From: Polytrichum commune
Lineage: Eukaryota > Streptophyta > Polytrichopsida > Polytrichales > Polytrichaceae
Reading direction: 5' to 3'
DNA: 64,000 bases
Assembly: GCA_950295325.1 (NCBI GenBank)
Contig: OX485807.1
Location: 27,189,666-27,253,665 of the forward strand
The position numbers were made by a program, and so were the translations under genes. The notes beneath the pieces were generated by a model that searched no databases, was not told the origin of the DNA, and saw only the letters and a program-made list of their open reading frames with translations. Positions 1-11,118 of this stretch are shown here, piece by piece. Every line of letters begins with the position of its first letter. The stretch's first letter is position 1.

Positions 1-380
1 GGTTGATGCTAGTTTTTCCTACTAGATAGATGATGAACCAAGCTAACGAAATAACAAGTCCCATGTACATACCGCTATTTTCAAATTATAAAATTCTCTC
101 AAAGCTTGAGAGGTGGAAAGAAGAAGTCCCAAAAAGTTTCACCTAACTTTTGAAATAGGCTCTAGTACATGACGAGCTAATGAACTCTTGATAGGAAGTT
201 TTCTTAAAGAAGGATCAAACCCACGGTTTCAACCCTCTTTGAGGGACTTCACGGATTAATAAGTTTAAAAACATGCCTAGCCCACAAGTTTAAATTATGT
301 CAACATGACGCATATGGACCTTCCTCCATACGTAGATGAGAGAGTGTGAGTAACTATATCTACTTGCACACTACCCCTAC
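1..380. other. Intergenic, no feature recognised
   Basis: AT-rich intergenic sequence with only short open frames and no recognisable protein, RNA or terminal repeat. Confidence 0.5.
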
Positions 381-383
381 TTA

Positions 384-1240
384 GGGCCACTTCACACACG
401 AGACTGAGAGCCCATGACCGTTCCACTTCAAGCACTCTCCTTGGTGGAAAAAGGCGGAGCCGGTCCAAGTTTGCTTCACACTACGCTTGAGGGACCAATG
501 GAGTATGTGAATGCAAGATGGATGTAAAGTCTACATGGACTCCTACATGGCATCGAATGGATCATGCTTCACGGTCACTTGGACTATTTTCAAAAACCAC
601 CTCTGGGAGGTAGGTCTAACACAAAACCGGGAGACCATGGCAGTCTCAATGTTCACAACCGTTGATTTATATTATTTTATCATGTGTGAGAACCCGCATG
701 AATAGAAATTCATTGAAATAGTATTTGCTTGAGGAACCGGTCACATATGACTTCACACTACACTTGAGGATCCATGACCACACTAAGGTAGGGGTGCCGA
801 TTTCCGTGTGGGTCCTAAAGTCGACCCCTAGGGTAGGAAGCACTTATCAAGGTGCTTTTACCGTTCACAACGCTGCCATCATTTCATTGGCTGCCAGCGG
901 TCGGTTTTAGAAATCCACCATGTGGATATACCACGTACCCTATGTGCGAGTGTTGGTCACTCTACAAGGTTTCCTTGCAAAATTTGTAGGAAATCATAGA
1001 CATGCTGGAAAATTTTGATTTTTTCATAGTTACTCTTGCACCAGCTTTGCGGAGTGCTCAAAATTTATTAAAAAAATAGTTTCAGCATCCCAACTAAGCA
1101 CATCTGAAATTTGGACAGAAATTGGCACCGCTACCTTACATGGTTTTGGAGGTGTGTCGGGACGATGGCCTTTGGACACTTTTCTTTTGGGCTCTCACAA
1201 TTTCATGGTCACGGCTCTTGGCTCGTGTGTGAAGTGGCTC
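384..1240 (+). mobile_element. Harbinger/Tourist-like MITE, family A copy 1 (interrupted)
   Basis: The element begins GGGCCACTTCACACACGAG and ends with the inverted counterpart, CTCGTGTGTGAAGTGGCTC. It is flanked by TTA at 381-383 and 1241-1243. Three-base TAA/TTA duplications and GGGCC-type ends are typical of PIF/Harbinger (Tourist-like) MITEs. Without the nested insertion at 786-1136 the element is about 506 bp. It has no transposase, so movement would depend on an enzyme encoded elsewhere. Six further copies occur in this window. Confidence 0.85.
786..1136. mobile_element. Nested MITE with TA target duplication, family B
   Basis: This 351-bp insert has inverted ends: AGGTAGGGGTGCC on the left and GGCACCGCTACCT on the right. 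It sits between TA dinucleotides at 784-785 and 1137-1138. The other family A copies read CCACACTACATGG at this point with a single TA, which is the empty site. A 2-bp TA duplication suggests a Tc1/mariner-type (Stowaway-like) transposase acted in trans. No coding capacity was seen. Confidence 0.8.
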
Positions 1241-1243
1241 TTA

Positions 1244-2251
1244 CTACACTCTGTGGTTTGTAAGTTAACTTTAAGTACTACGGAAAGTGATGAAAAAAAC
1301 TTACAATTCAGCCTTCGAGACGACTCCAGTGAGTGCCAGCATTTAACTTATATGTACTCCCCAAGTCCACAAAGTTTTCATTCAACTTAGGGCCTAGAAC
1401 TAAGGAAATGTAAAAAAATGCCCAAGGAACGATGCAAGTAATAAGGCAGATGTAGTGATGTAGTAACGCGACTTCCAAGAGGTTTGGCCTCGTTCAATGT
1501 GCAATAAATCTAGGACATTGGTTTTCCAATTGATAAGCAAATGTTGTTTAAGTTCAATGTCATAAGAATGAGATTGAGATAATTCAACCTTGCTTTATGA
1601 TGGATCTCAAAGAGCATGCTGGTGATTTCCTTAAGTGGTTATACAGGTGTGCCTGATGTGACTAGCGTTGAGAGGATGTTGAGTGTTGACTCTTTTTCAC
1701 GATCCCAATTGATGAATCGGATCATCAATCCTTGGATGAATATTGCAAATGTTTTGTTTTATGATAATATTGAGTCGTTTTGCACCCAAAAGTACGTTTT
1801 CAACAAGACATGTCTATAGTTAGCGAAGGATGAAATGTTGGTTTGTAGAGTGTAAACTAGGGTTTATGCATTTTATATATGCGTCACACTAGATCACGTT
1901 AATTTATGGGTTGGGGGTTACATTGTTTATTGGGTTTCGATATCATTGGCATCTCATGCCTAGTACTTTGTGAATTATTCATGGACGCACCCATATGAGT
2001 AGGCGAGTCTAATGAGCGGATGAACTTGTCTTGCACAAATGACTCTAGAATGGTGTTGTAAGTTTGCGTTCCATCTCATTAATCTACGTGGAGGTCTACT
2101 TTATGAAGGGTCATACAAGAGCAAAGAGAACACTATGAATATCTTTAAAGTAAGATTGGAAAATACATATAAAATGCAACAATATAGTAGCTTACCTTAG
2201 TGTTCCACACACGATGTCAATAGATTACACCATCTCATAAACATTTGCGCT
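1244..2251. other. Intergenic, no feature recognised
   Basis: AT-rich sequence between two family A elements. It contains only short, unconvincing open frames and no identifiable repeat ends. Confidence 0.45.
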
Positions 2252-2254
2252 TAA

Positions 2255-2738
2255 GGGCCACTTCACACACGAGGCAAGAGCCGTGACCATGAAATTGTGA
2301 GAGCCCAAAAGAAAGTGTCCAAACGTTGTCCCGAGAGACACCTACAAAATCATGTAGTGTGGTCAGGGATCCTCAAGTGTAGTGTGAAGTCATATGTGAC
2401 CGGGCCCTCAACCAAATGCTATTTCAATGAATTTCTATTCATACAGGTTCCCACACATGATGAAATATAGCATTTAGAGTGTCACGGTCTCCCGGTTCTG
2501 TGTTAGGCCTATCTCCAAGAGGTGGTTTTTGAAAATACTCCAAGTGACCATGAAACACGACCCATTTAGCACCATCTAGGAATCCATGTAGACTTTACAT
2601 CCATATTGCATTCACAAACTCCGTTGGTCCCTCAAGCGTAGTGTGAAGTCGAACTTGGACCGGCTCCGTCTTTTCCACCAATGAGAGTGCTTGAAGTGTA
2701 ATGGTCACGGGCTCTCAGTCTCGTGTGTGAAGTGGACC
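2255..2738 (-). mobile_element. Harbinger/Tourist-like MITE, family A copy 2
   Basis: The 484-bp element lies in reverse orientation relative to copy 1. Ends are GGGCCACTTCACACACGAG and CTCGTGTGTGAAGTGGACC. TAA flanks both sides (2252-2254 and 2739-2741). The interior matches the other copies throughout, including the segments GACCATGAAAC and CTCAAGCGTAGTGTGAAG. Non-autonomous. Confidence 0.87.
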
Positions 2739-2741
2739 TAA

Positions 2742-3777
2742 GATTTCTTCCTTTCCCTCCGGTTTCTAAATTGGACCATGTTACATTCAAAATGGTGTAG
2801 ACACATAAACTGACCCGCGTTAGTGTTTCCTACATATCTATATTGCCAAATCGTGTGTTCATAAAACATACATCCATTGCGTCAACTAATTATCAATCAA
2901 TGAAAATATGAGCCAAAACCAACATGTCAATTAGGGATGACAAAGAGTTTGTGGGCAAACCGCAAACCGATTTTCATTGCCTACAAATTCCAAAGGTTTG
3001 ACACAATGAGACATTCCGACCTATACCCAATCAATCAATCAATCCACTAGGCAAAGCCTTGTATGTGTAGCACCTTATTGAGCTTAGTGCGGAAGAGGAA
3101 TTAGTGTAATTCCTCAACCATATCACACACTAATTTATGGATCGGATGTTGCACCACTTATTGGGTTTAGTGAAGACAACCAAGGAATTAGTGTCGACCC
3201 TTGTGTGGACCTAACCACGAAGAGGTGTAAGTAGAAGTTGTCATGTTTGACTTGAAAAGCATGCCAAGTGTCACAAAATAGTCATAACGTGCAGTCTTTT
3301 GTAGTTCAACACAACATTATTGAGCCTACGGTGTTCATTCTCTTTATATCCTTCGACTAAAGAATGTTACGTGGTTGTGGTTGTGCCGATGAGCATGTGT
3401 GTGATGGAAGTGTAAAGTTGATACACACGTTACCATTTTGAATGAGGAGGGGTTTCCACTAGGGTCCAAGACCAAAAGAAACTTCAAAATCGAGTGATCC
3501 GATTGGTCGGGAGCATGATTTTGGACCCAAGGAGTTCACACTAGGGTTTGGGTTCCAATTATGAAAAAAGAAAATGAATTCATGTTGATGTTGCATCGCT
3601 TTCCTGCCAAAATCTTGTCTATCTCCACTCAAGAAAATACTCCTCCTAGTTTGAGAAACCAAGGCTCAAGCTTGGGGTCCAATCTTGAGTCTGGAAGTAA
3701 GGTACACTTATGTGGTGTTTTGGGCCCCAAGTTTCTTGGACATGGACCTTGATGTGAAACCCAACCTAAGTTGCATA
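2742..3777. other. Intergenic, no feature recognised
   Basis: AT-rich sequence with no supported gene. Open frames near 3,459-3,752 overlap on both strands and show no recognisable protein. Confidence 0.45.
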
Positions 3778-3900
3778 AGGTATGTGGGCCTACGTGGTCG
3801 CGCTAATTAGTCAGGCGCCTATAATTGAGTGGTATATGGCAAGGCATGTATGTAGGAACAAACACCCAAAATACATACACTTGTTACGATGAGATTCGAC
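3778..3900 (+). repeat. Family D repeat, left-end fragment
   Basis: The fragment starts AGGTATGTGGG directly after a TA, the same terminus as the fuller family D copies at 16,228, 4,751 and 52,205. The following text (AATTAGTCAGGCGCCTA, then GAACAAACACCC) matches the 52-kb copy weakly. The right boundary is not clear. Confidence 0.5.
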
Positions 3901-4234
3901 TTCTTGCTCAATCTATGCTAGCCATTCGAGGATTCCGATTCACAAAATTGGAAGGACCTATGTATTCACTAAACCCCCTAAAGGCCGGAGCAACATCTTC
4001 TAAAAAACGCCTAGAACAATTTAATCCAATGCAGAAGCATATTAAAACAAAAAATGAACACCTCTTATCGTAGATCTAACCGTACAGATGGAAGCTTCGT
4101 TAAGTTCAAATCGTTTACAAAAAAAAAAAATCTTAATTGTCCTTGTGTCCATGATCATAAGTTTATAACGTAAACGTGTGTGTTGGTGTTGTTGAGCGGA
4201 GATGACTGCTTGAACATGATCATCTGCTCCAACC

Positions 4235-4450
4235 TTAGGGGTTAAGGAGGCGAATAATGTCCAGTACGATCCCTTATAACTATTGCAAATCAATTCCAAT
4301 CTTGAAACTTCAAATGACAATCTATGTGATTTGCAATCGCAAATTGAATGAGACAACCCCCATTTCGATCCAACGGCCCATAAATGTTTGTGGAGTTGAA
4401 TGGGCCCACATACACTACCTTACATCACAACACCCTAAGCTCAAGTCGCG
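4235..4450 (+). repeat. Old dispersed repeat, family C copy 1
   Basis: This roughly 215-bp segment shares an order of motifs (CTTATAACT, TTGCAAAT, GATCCAACGGCC, GTGGAGTTG..GTGCCCA-like) with segments near 27.5 kb, 31.8 kb and 48.3 kb. The copies are well diverged. No terminal repeats or coding capacity were seen, so the class is unknown. Confidence 0.5.
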
Positions 4451-4750
4451 AATGTGGAGTATCTTTGACAGAGTAGCTACATAGAGACAACTTTACAAAT
4501 CCCAAGAATATTTCCATGTGAAAGAGTGGGCCATAGCATGGCCGGCCTGCTTATACTTGCCTTTGAAATAGTCACCCATAGATGGGCTTTTTCACCGCCG
4601 ATAAGACCGAATCCCTATAAGTTGACATGAGAGAAAAGGGCGGGTTTACATAAGGGCCCGGGTCCCTCAAGAAACTTGGGCTCCAAAACACCCTTTCATG
4701 GACCTTGCGCTTGGACCCAAGATTGGACCGAAGCTCGGTTTTTCACATTG

Positions 4751-5100
4751 AGGTACGTGGGTGTCATTTGGTTCGTTTTTCTGTGTTCTCCGACTTCTGC
4801 CGATTAGATTAGATTTACACAACAAAAATCGCGTTGTAATAGAAAATCTACGATGAAATATTTGCAAAAATCGGATTGAAGATCGGACCTCCCTTGAGTT
4901 AGTTACGGTTATCGGAAGTGCATGTGTTGTTGGTTTCTGAAGTGGACACATAGGTCCTCCCAATTGTGTTCATTGTTGAGTGTAGAGTAGTTATTGATAT
5001 TTGAAGACGTAGTCCAATCTCATTTAAACACGTGTCTCTATAAGATTTGCTCTTTGATCCTCACCAAACCACATACAAATGAATTCTAGGGGTCTGATCG
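4751..5100 (+). repeat. Family D repeat, copy 2
   Basis: Begins AGGTACGTGGGTG and contains the family core TTGAGTGTAGAGTAGTT followed by GAAGACGTAGTCCAATCTC, which recurs at about 16.5, 49.9 and 52.3 kb. The right inverted end present in other copies was not found, so this copy is probably truncated or eroded. Confidence 0.6.
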
Positions 5101-6687
5101 AGGAAATGAGCCACTTAAGGCCCATCCACCTTAAGAGGAGTATTCTTTTGAGCTTCGTTAAAGAGACGGACCGCTTATTACCTCCTCCTTGCACTACCTA
5201 ATCCTTATTGCTTCCGAAGGCATACCGCCTCCAAATACCTTCTTTGTCCGTCGCATCTTATTCTCTATCATACCGATCCGTGCCCGGGGAGGTTTTTGGA
5301 CATAGTTGGTCAATACCCTAGTGTTTCCAAGTCCAACCGGATACAATGTTGACATCTTTGGGTTTTCTTCATTAAAATGGAAGTATATTCTATAGATTCC
5401 TCTAGAACGATGGATAATTTTCCTAAAGTCATGAAGTTCAACCGGTTCATTTGTAACATAAAGAGTTCAGAAACCCTTTATGTGTGTATATATGTACATT
5501 TGACTATTGCATGGGAGGAGCGATGTTATTTTTTCTTCCCGCGGCCAAAACTATATGTTGGTTGCAAACAAAAAGTACCTCCCCTCCATGTATAACAAAT
5601 TTTGCTCTAATACCTCAAAATAATGACCCTTTGTACACTTACGTCAATTCATACAAGGTATGAGGAGTCCATGCCCCCCCTTCCTCAGGGTCAATAAACC
5701 ATGCTTTGTACCAAGGGGAACAAAACAAAGTAGGGCCAACATGTTCAAATTCACGTCAATGATATTGTTGATATATGATTTTCAGTTCTTTCTTGTCTGT
5801 GCATGTATGGGCTAATGTACGATGCTGGTTGGTTTTTAATGTTGAAATTCTCTCGCAAAGGGTATTGAAAGACCTCGATGTCCCATGCTTGACACGAATG
5901 GCGTCATCCGGCTACACGTTGATAGTAGGGACCCGATGTCATCAATGCGTGTTTGGTACTTGGCTTCAAAAACCCTTGCATGCGTTTGGACTCATGTGGT
6001 AGCTTCTTTGTAGTCTCATTAGTTTGGGCCCACGCCATTCCGCCTCACTGCACATGTGCATATAAAGTAATACCCTGGGCCATTTCCACATCCTTTACGG
6101 AAAAAGAAAAAGAAAAAACGCCGGTGTTTTGCTACGCTGACATGTGATGTCCGTTCACCTACTTATGGTCCATATCCGCGTGGACATGAGGGAGGAAGTG
6201 GCTTAATGCCTATTGTCCCCTTTGCTTCACATGCCATTATCAGAACTTTGAAAAGGCAACTCCATTACATTATTCAGATTCATAATAATGTTATGTGAGA
6301 CTCACATTATTATATGGAATATTCTCCATATTCAGACTGGATATGGGGAATATTCTACATAAAATTGTTATGTCCATAAACACCATCCGTAGTGTATTAT
6401 AACATAATTGACTTGGATTGTATAGGCATTCTCAAGTGATTGTTGGGTCATAGAGCATGGGGATCAAATTTTGGCCTAACACACATCCGGCTTGCTCACA
6501 AATTGTAACTTATGGAACTTATCAGGACGGTACCACAAGGTGAAGCTTGCTTTCTTGGTAGGTTTGAGCGCTTGTGAGGTAGTAGGCAAGTGTTGCACTT
6601 TTGTAAAGGATAAGTTGATTTCTTGGCACTTCAAGAAACACTTTGGTGTTGGGACTGGGTTGCTTAGGTAAGCTATTCCGTTTTTGT
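5101..6687. other. Intergenic, no gene recognised
   Basis: AT-rich sequence with no supported gene. A small imperfect hairpin around GAATATTCTCCATAT and ATATGGGGAATATTC lies near 6,318-6,355. It is too short to classify. Confidence 0.45.
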
Positions 6688-6690
6688 CTA

Positions 6691-6864
6691 ATTAGTGTGG
6701 GTTACCATTTGGAGTTACAGTTTCGCTATACCATTTTACCGAGAGCATCGTTTTTTTTTACCCAAATAACATAAGCAGTTAGTATGCACACCAAAGAATG
6801 TGATATGAGTTAGTTGGTAAAAGGTTATGGCAACACATAACTCTAGATGGTAACCCACACTAAT
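6691..6864. mobile_element. Short MITE with about 28-bp inverted ends and TA flanks
   Basis: The left end ATTAGTGTGGGTTACCAT is matched inversely by the right end, with about two mismatches over 28 bp. TA lies directly outside both ends (6689-6690 and 6865-6866). The 174-bp length, lack of coding capacity and TA flanks fit a Stowaway-like MITE. Confidence 0.7.
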
Positions 6865-6968
6865 TAGATGAACAACAAAGATGTAATGGTTAGTTTAGTT
6901 GTCGGTCTCCTACCTTGGTTGTCTAGGCTGCCTATTTTGACAAATAGATTAGTATACCTAGGTCCCTA

Positions 6969-7324
6969 ACATTACCCAACCCAATACTCTTAACTCCGGC
7001 GCGGAGTTCGATGCGGCTCCAATGCGGCTCCGGGGAGGTTCGGATGCCATCTTCGGTGGGTCCATTTTTCTGGCCCTCCCCGTTTTGGCCCCTTCATGAC
7101 TTATTTTGGTTTCTTTTTTGCTAAATTTGGGTTCTACGGCCCCAAATTACTCTAGGAGGCCCCTTATGAGATCAAGGAAGGCCCCACCCAATCAAAAAAA
7201 TAGGGGGCAATTTTTGCCCCAACCCACCCGAACCCACCAGAGCTGGCATCCGAACCTCCCCGGAGCCACATCGGAGCCGCATCGAACTCCGCGCCAGAGT
7301 TAAGAGTATTGGGTTGGGTAATGT
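6969..7324. mobile_element. Foldback MITE with about 78-bp GC-rich inverted arms
   Basis: Arms at 6969-7046 and 7247-7324 are inverted copies differing at about three of 78 positions. The outer end reads ACATTACCCAACCC and TA flanks both sides (6967-6968 and 7325-7326). The arms are much more GC-rich than their surroundings. The 200-bp middle shows no domain. The transcript could fold into a long stable hairpin. Confidence 0.78.
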
Positions 7325-7326
7325 TA

Positions 7327-8804
7327 TCCTACCTAGGTCTTACCAAGTGCATAACCTTCTTTAGCCTACACCCTAAGCACCATTTTTAAAAGGCGAGTGG
7401 TAGGCCCTAGGTGAGGTGATTGTCGTGTAAAGTTGGTCACGATTCCATGTGGTCAAACCCTCACCCTTGACGTTAACATAACATTATTTAGCCAAGTCTA
7501 TATGCCAAATGAGGCCGAGAATAAGCCATATTCTATTGGCATTATACTTTGTTTATTCGCATAGCAAAGCAATGCACTTGCAGACTTAGGTTGAAAAATG
7601 GGGGTGAAGCAGTGTGCTAATCATTATTTAAATGAAACGGCTAATAACGGTTGAAAAATGACATGGACATGTTGGACAAAGGTATATTGGTCAACGTTGC
7701 CCCAACCAATGGCCTTTTGGAGTCGTTTTTCTTTCACAAAACAGGGAAAACCCTGAAAATTCCTAGTGAGACAAGTATGGATATATATGTATGCCGATTG
7801 TCAATTCAATGTGGCAGAATGAACAACGCTCAAGCTAACACCGCTCATTTTGTTAGGGAACCCTACATAGAAGGGACATTATGCTCCAATACATCTTGGC
7901 TCATAGTGTAACAACATGGTGTTGAGTAATTTGTGTATCATGCATTTCGCTTTCTCTCACTTGCAAAAATAGACATCCAATGAAAGATTTAGGAGTCGAG
8001 CTTGAAAGCTCCTTTGATTGGGTGGGACCCCATGCTCCAGTCCCATTTATGATAGAATGGGAAGAGCTATCAGTGATTGTGTTGTTGTCCCTCTCGAAAT
8101 TATTGTTGTTGTGTAGCAAGTGCAACAAAAAAAAAAGATTCAAAGTCTACATTTTGAGCATAGTTTAGTGATGCATATTGATCGGGACACGAATTGATGC
8201 ACTAGACTTAATAGTATAGCAGCCGGGTGATGGTCATTTTGCCAAATAAAGAGGTTCCGATTAAGAAGCTTTTATTAACATTGAAGGTGCTTGTCAAAAA
8301 CTCTATGGTTTAGAGCCTAAGTGTTCCTCATAAACAAGGAATTAAAGGAACATTATGCTCGCTTGAAACTTGGTCCCACAAGACGCATCCAAGGAGCTCG
8401 ATATTGTTATGGAAGACGTGGTGTGGAATGCAATTTACACTTTGAGTTTAGTGCAGCCGGTAGTAAATTGGTGGAAATACTTATAACCACACAAGTAGTT
8501 CTTGAAGGACAACCTATGATAACCCCACCTCTCCTACCATAACCCACCAACCATGCCCAAAGCAACAATCAAGCGGCTTCCAAACCCACGGTTTTGTCCC
8601 TCTTAGAGGCTCTTTGAGGGGCTTTACATGTAAGTCTATTATCGTGAAAAAATGCTCCTTCATGCTCAAGTTTCGGACAAACTTTCTTGCATTATGATAA
8701 TCATAAAAACCAATAGGGTCGAACTTGTGACTTGCAATTCAATACCCATCTAAGGTATATTGCCATGATACCAGTAGCGTGTCTTCGTTTTGTGCTATAG
8801 GGAG
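7327..8804. other. Intergenic, no gene recognised
   Basis: No protein family, RNA gene or terminal repeat was recognised. Open frames near 7,651-8,168 lie on both strands and show no domain. Confidence 0.45.
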
Positions 8805-9450
8805 CTAATTCAAAAAACAAGGTCACAGGGTTTCCAAAGTTCCCAATGCAATGAATCAATGAGAGAGGGGAGGTGACGGAAATAAGTGGAGCCCGTCTTG
8901 ATAAGCACTTGAATGGGAGAGGCAAGTACCGGAAATGAAGAACACAACCTCTCTCTATATGTGACTAGGTAAGCTTGATTTCAGGGACAAGAAAATTCCT
9001 ATGCAATGATTGGTTGGCTAGGGTGTGAGATATAGAAAAACTTTGTAAGGGTGTTTAGAGCCAAGTTAGTGTTTACTTAGCTCATTGGACGTTGGTTCCA
9101 AGACACATGCTGAGTGTGTAAAGAGAAACTTAGAAGTAGTTAGTAGACAAAGTTTTGCTTCTATGATAAGAGTTGTTCAACTCTACAATGAGACCTTTTG
9201 AGATATATCATAGAACACTATAGTACAATACTTTAAAACTTCAAAAATGAAAAACTCGATTAGAAAACACTAGGGTAGGTTTTTGTTGTTCACTTTCCTC
9301 TACATGGAAAATTTCAATGCCAAACGCCAATGTACCTAAATAGATCAAATCGTTCAACATATAGATGACGAAAATAGGGCAGCATGCATACCTTACTTTT
9401 TCAAACTTGTCTTTACATAGACATATTATAGAGCCTCGAAGAGCGGAGTG
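8805..9450 (+). repeat. Dispersed repeat family H, copy A
   Basis: The segment matches 28,995-29,360 and 47,595-48,180 over several hundred bases. Shared blocks include TTTAGAGCCAAGTTAGTG, GATGAGTGTGTAAAGA-like text, AGAGTTGTTCA, GAGACCTTTTGA and CAATGTACATAAATAGATCAAA-like text. No inverted ends, target duplication or coding sequence were identified. Confidence 0.65.
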
Positions 9451-9607
9451 TAGCTCTAGAATGCAAATTCAAACGTTTTGTGTGCAAAAGTGACACATCA
9501 TCATTGCCCTAAGCTACCATCACAAATTTATAATGGGTGGTGAGATGACTGGGTTAAAATTATACCTAGGTGGGATTATCTAATAAACATGTATTTTACT
9601 TATGTAA

Positions 9608-9995
9608 GAGCAAGCCCAATCATTCATGGATTTGCATCTGCATCCGGGAATGAAAAGTGGCCTCCACCCAAATCGCAGATGCAGACCCAAGCAAAACTGC
9701 CACTCATTCTACCTTACTACCTCAAAATTTCCTCTAAAATCATTTGTAGTTTTCTGCGGCTCTACCATATTGAGTTGTCTTTAGTTAAAAGCCGCCATGA
9801 AGTTGTTTGTCCTTAGCTGATAGCAAGCTCCCTGCATATCTTGCCGAAATGCAGGGAGGTATGCACTTCTTGTATTATTCTACATCCAATTTTAGTGTGT
9901 AGCAGGGTGATTGGGCCAGTGTCCTGCATCTGCATCCGCATCGCGGATGAGAAAGCGCAAATGCAGATGCATGTGCAGGGTCACTGGGCTTGCCC
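9608..9995. mobile_element. Harbinger-like MITE with TAA duplications
   Basis: The left end GAGCAAGCCCAATCA is the imperfect inverse of the right end TCACTGGGCTTGCCC. TAA flanks both sides (9605-9607 and 9996-9998). The 388-bp interior repeats TGCATCTGCATCC-like motifs near both ends. This is a different family from A but has the same 3-bp TAA target type. Confidence 0.75.
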
Positions 9996-10513
9996 TAACA
10001 AGTTACATATTAGTAGATGAAAAATAAAATGCACTCATATTGTATTAACAAAGAATTTTTTATATTTCATTATTATTTTTCAACATGATAACTTTGGTTT
10101 GGGTAGTTTGTGATGACTCCCGTACGAGCAAGTAGAAATTGATGATTTTAAATAAGAAATGTGTAGAAGAAGTTTGACCAATATTGAGATATTGGAAAAC
10201 TTATCTATCAATGAAATACATTCATCCAACAATATTGTTGGTATGGATGGCGCCTCTAACTCTTGCAGTTATGATTTACACGGGGTTGATTACTCATCCT
10301 TTATGCTCGCATTATATGTATTGTTTTTGGGGGTTTGATGGCTTGGTTGATGTACCTATCATGTGTGAATGTGAATTCGATAATTGTATGGTGAGGTTGG
10401 GTGCAAGGATTGATGGGCCGATTTGTTCGAATGTTGCTTCATTCCATATGACGCAATGTATGGTCAGAGTTTGGCTAAGTATGTATATTTTGAAGTGTTG
10501 AATGTGCAACTAA

Positions 10514-11115
10514 GGGCCACTTCACACACGAGTTTGAGAGCCCATGACTATTGCACTTCAAATATTCTCATTGGTGGAAAAGGCAGAGCCACTCCAAGTT
10601 TGCTTCACACTACGCTTGAGGGACCAACGGAGTATGTGAATGCAAGATGGATGTAAAGCATACAATTACTACAAAAATGAAGATGACTAAAAATTTGAAA
10701 TAAATATACAAAAGATATTATCAATGGTTATGTATATGCGGAAAAAATATCATAATTTTAAAAATTATCTATGGCATATAATATAGGGTAGCAAATGTTT
10801 ATAGCACATGGTTATGAAACGCAAGGGGGTGTGATCGCCCCGAGGGCCTAACACAAAACCATGAGAGCATGGCACTCCAAAATCTCACAACCATTGAATT
10901 AATATATTTATTCATGTGTGAGGACCCCATGTGAATAGAAATTGATTGAAAATAGCATTTATTTGAAGGCCCAGTGCATATGACTTCACACTACACCTGA
11001 GGGCCCGTGACCACACTACATGATTATGGAAGTGTGCTGGGACAGCCTTTGAACACTTCTCTTGGGCTCTCACAATCTCATGGTTGCAGCTCTTGGCTCG
11101 TGTGTGAAGTGACCC
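10514..11115 (+). mobile_element. Harbinger/Tourist-like MITE, family A copy 3
   Basis: Ends are GGGCCACTTCACACACGAG and CTCGTGTGTGAAGTGACCC, with TAA at 10,511-10,513 and 11,116-11,118. The first about 150 bp and the last about 260 bp match other copies. The segment from about 10,665 to 10,830 is unrelated AT-rich sequence replacing the usual middle, perhaps a secondary insertion with eroded ends. Confidence 0.82.
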
Positions 11116-11118
11116 TAA

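Noticed and set aside
511-705. 64-codon open frame repeated at 33,707-33,901 with similar peptide
   Set aside because: Both lie at the same place in family A MITE copies; the similarity is that of the DNA repeat, and other copies break the frame.
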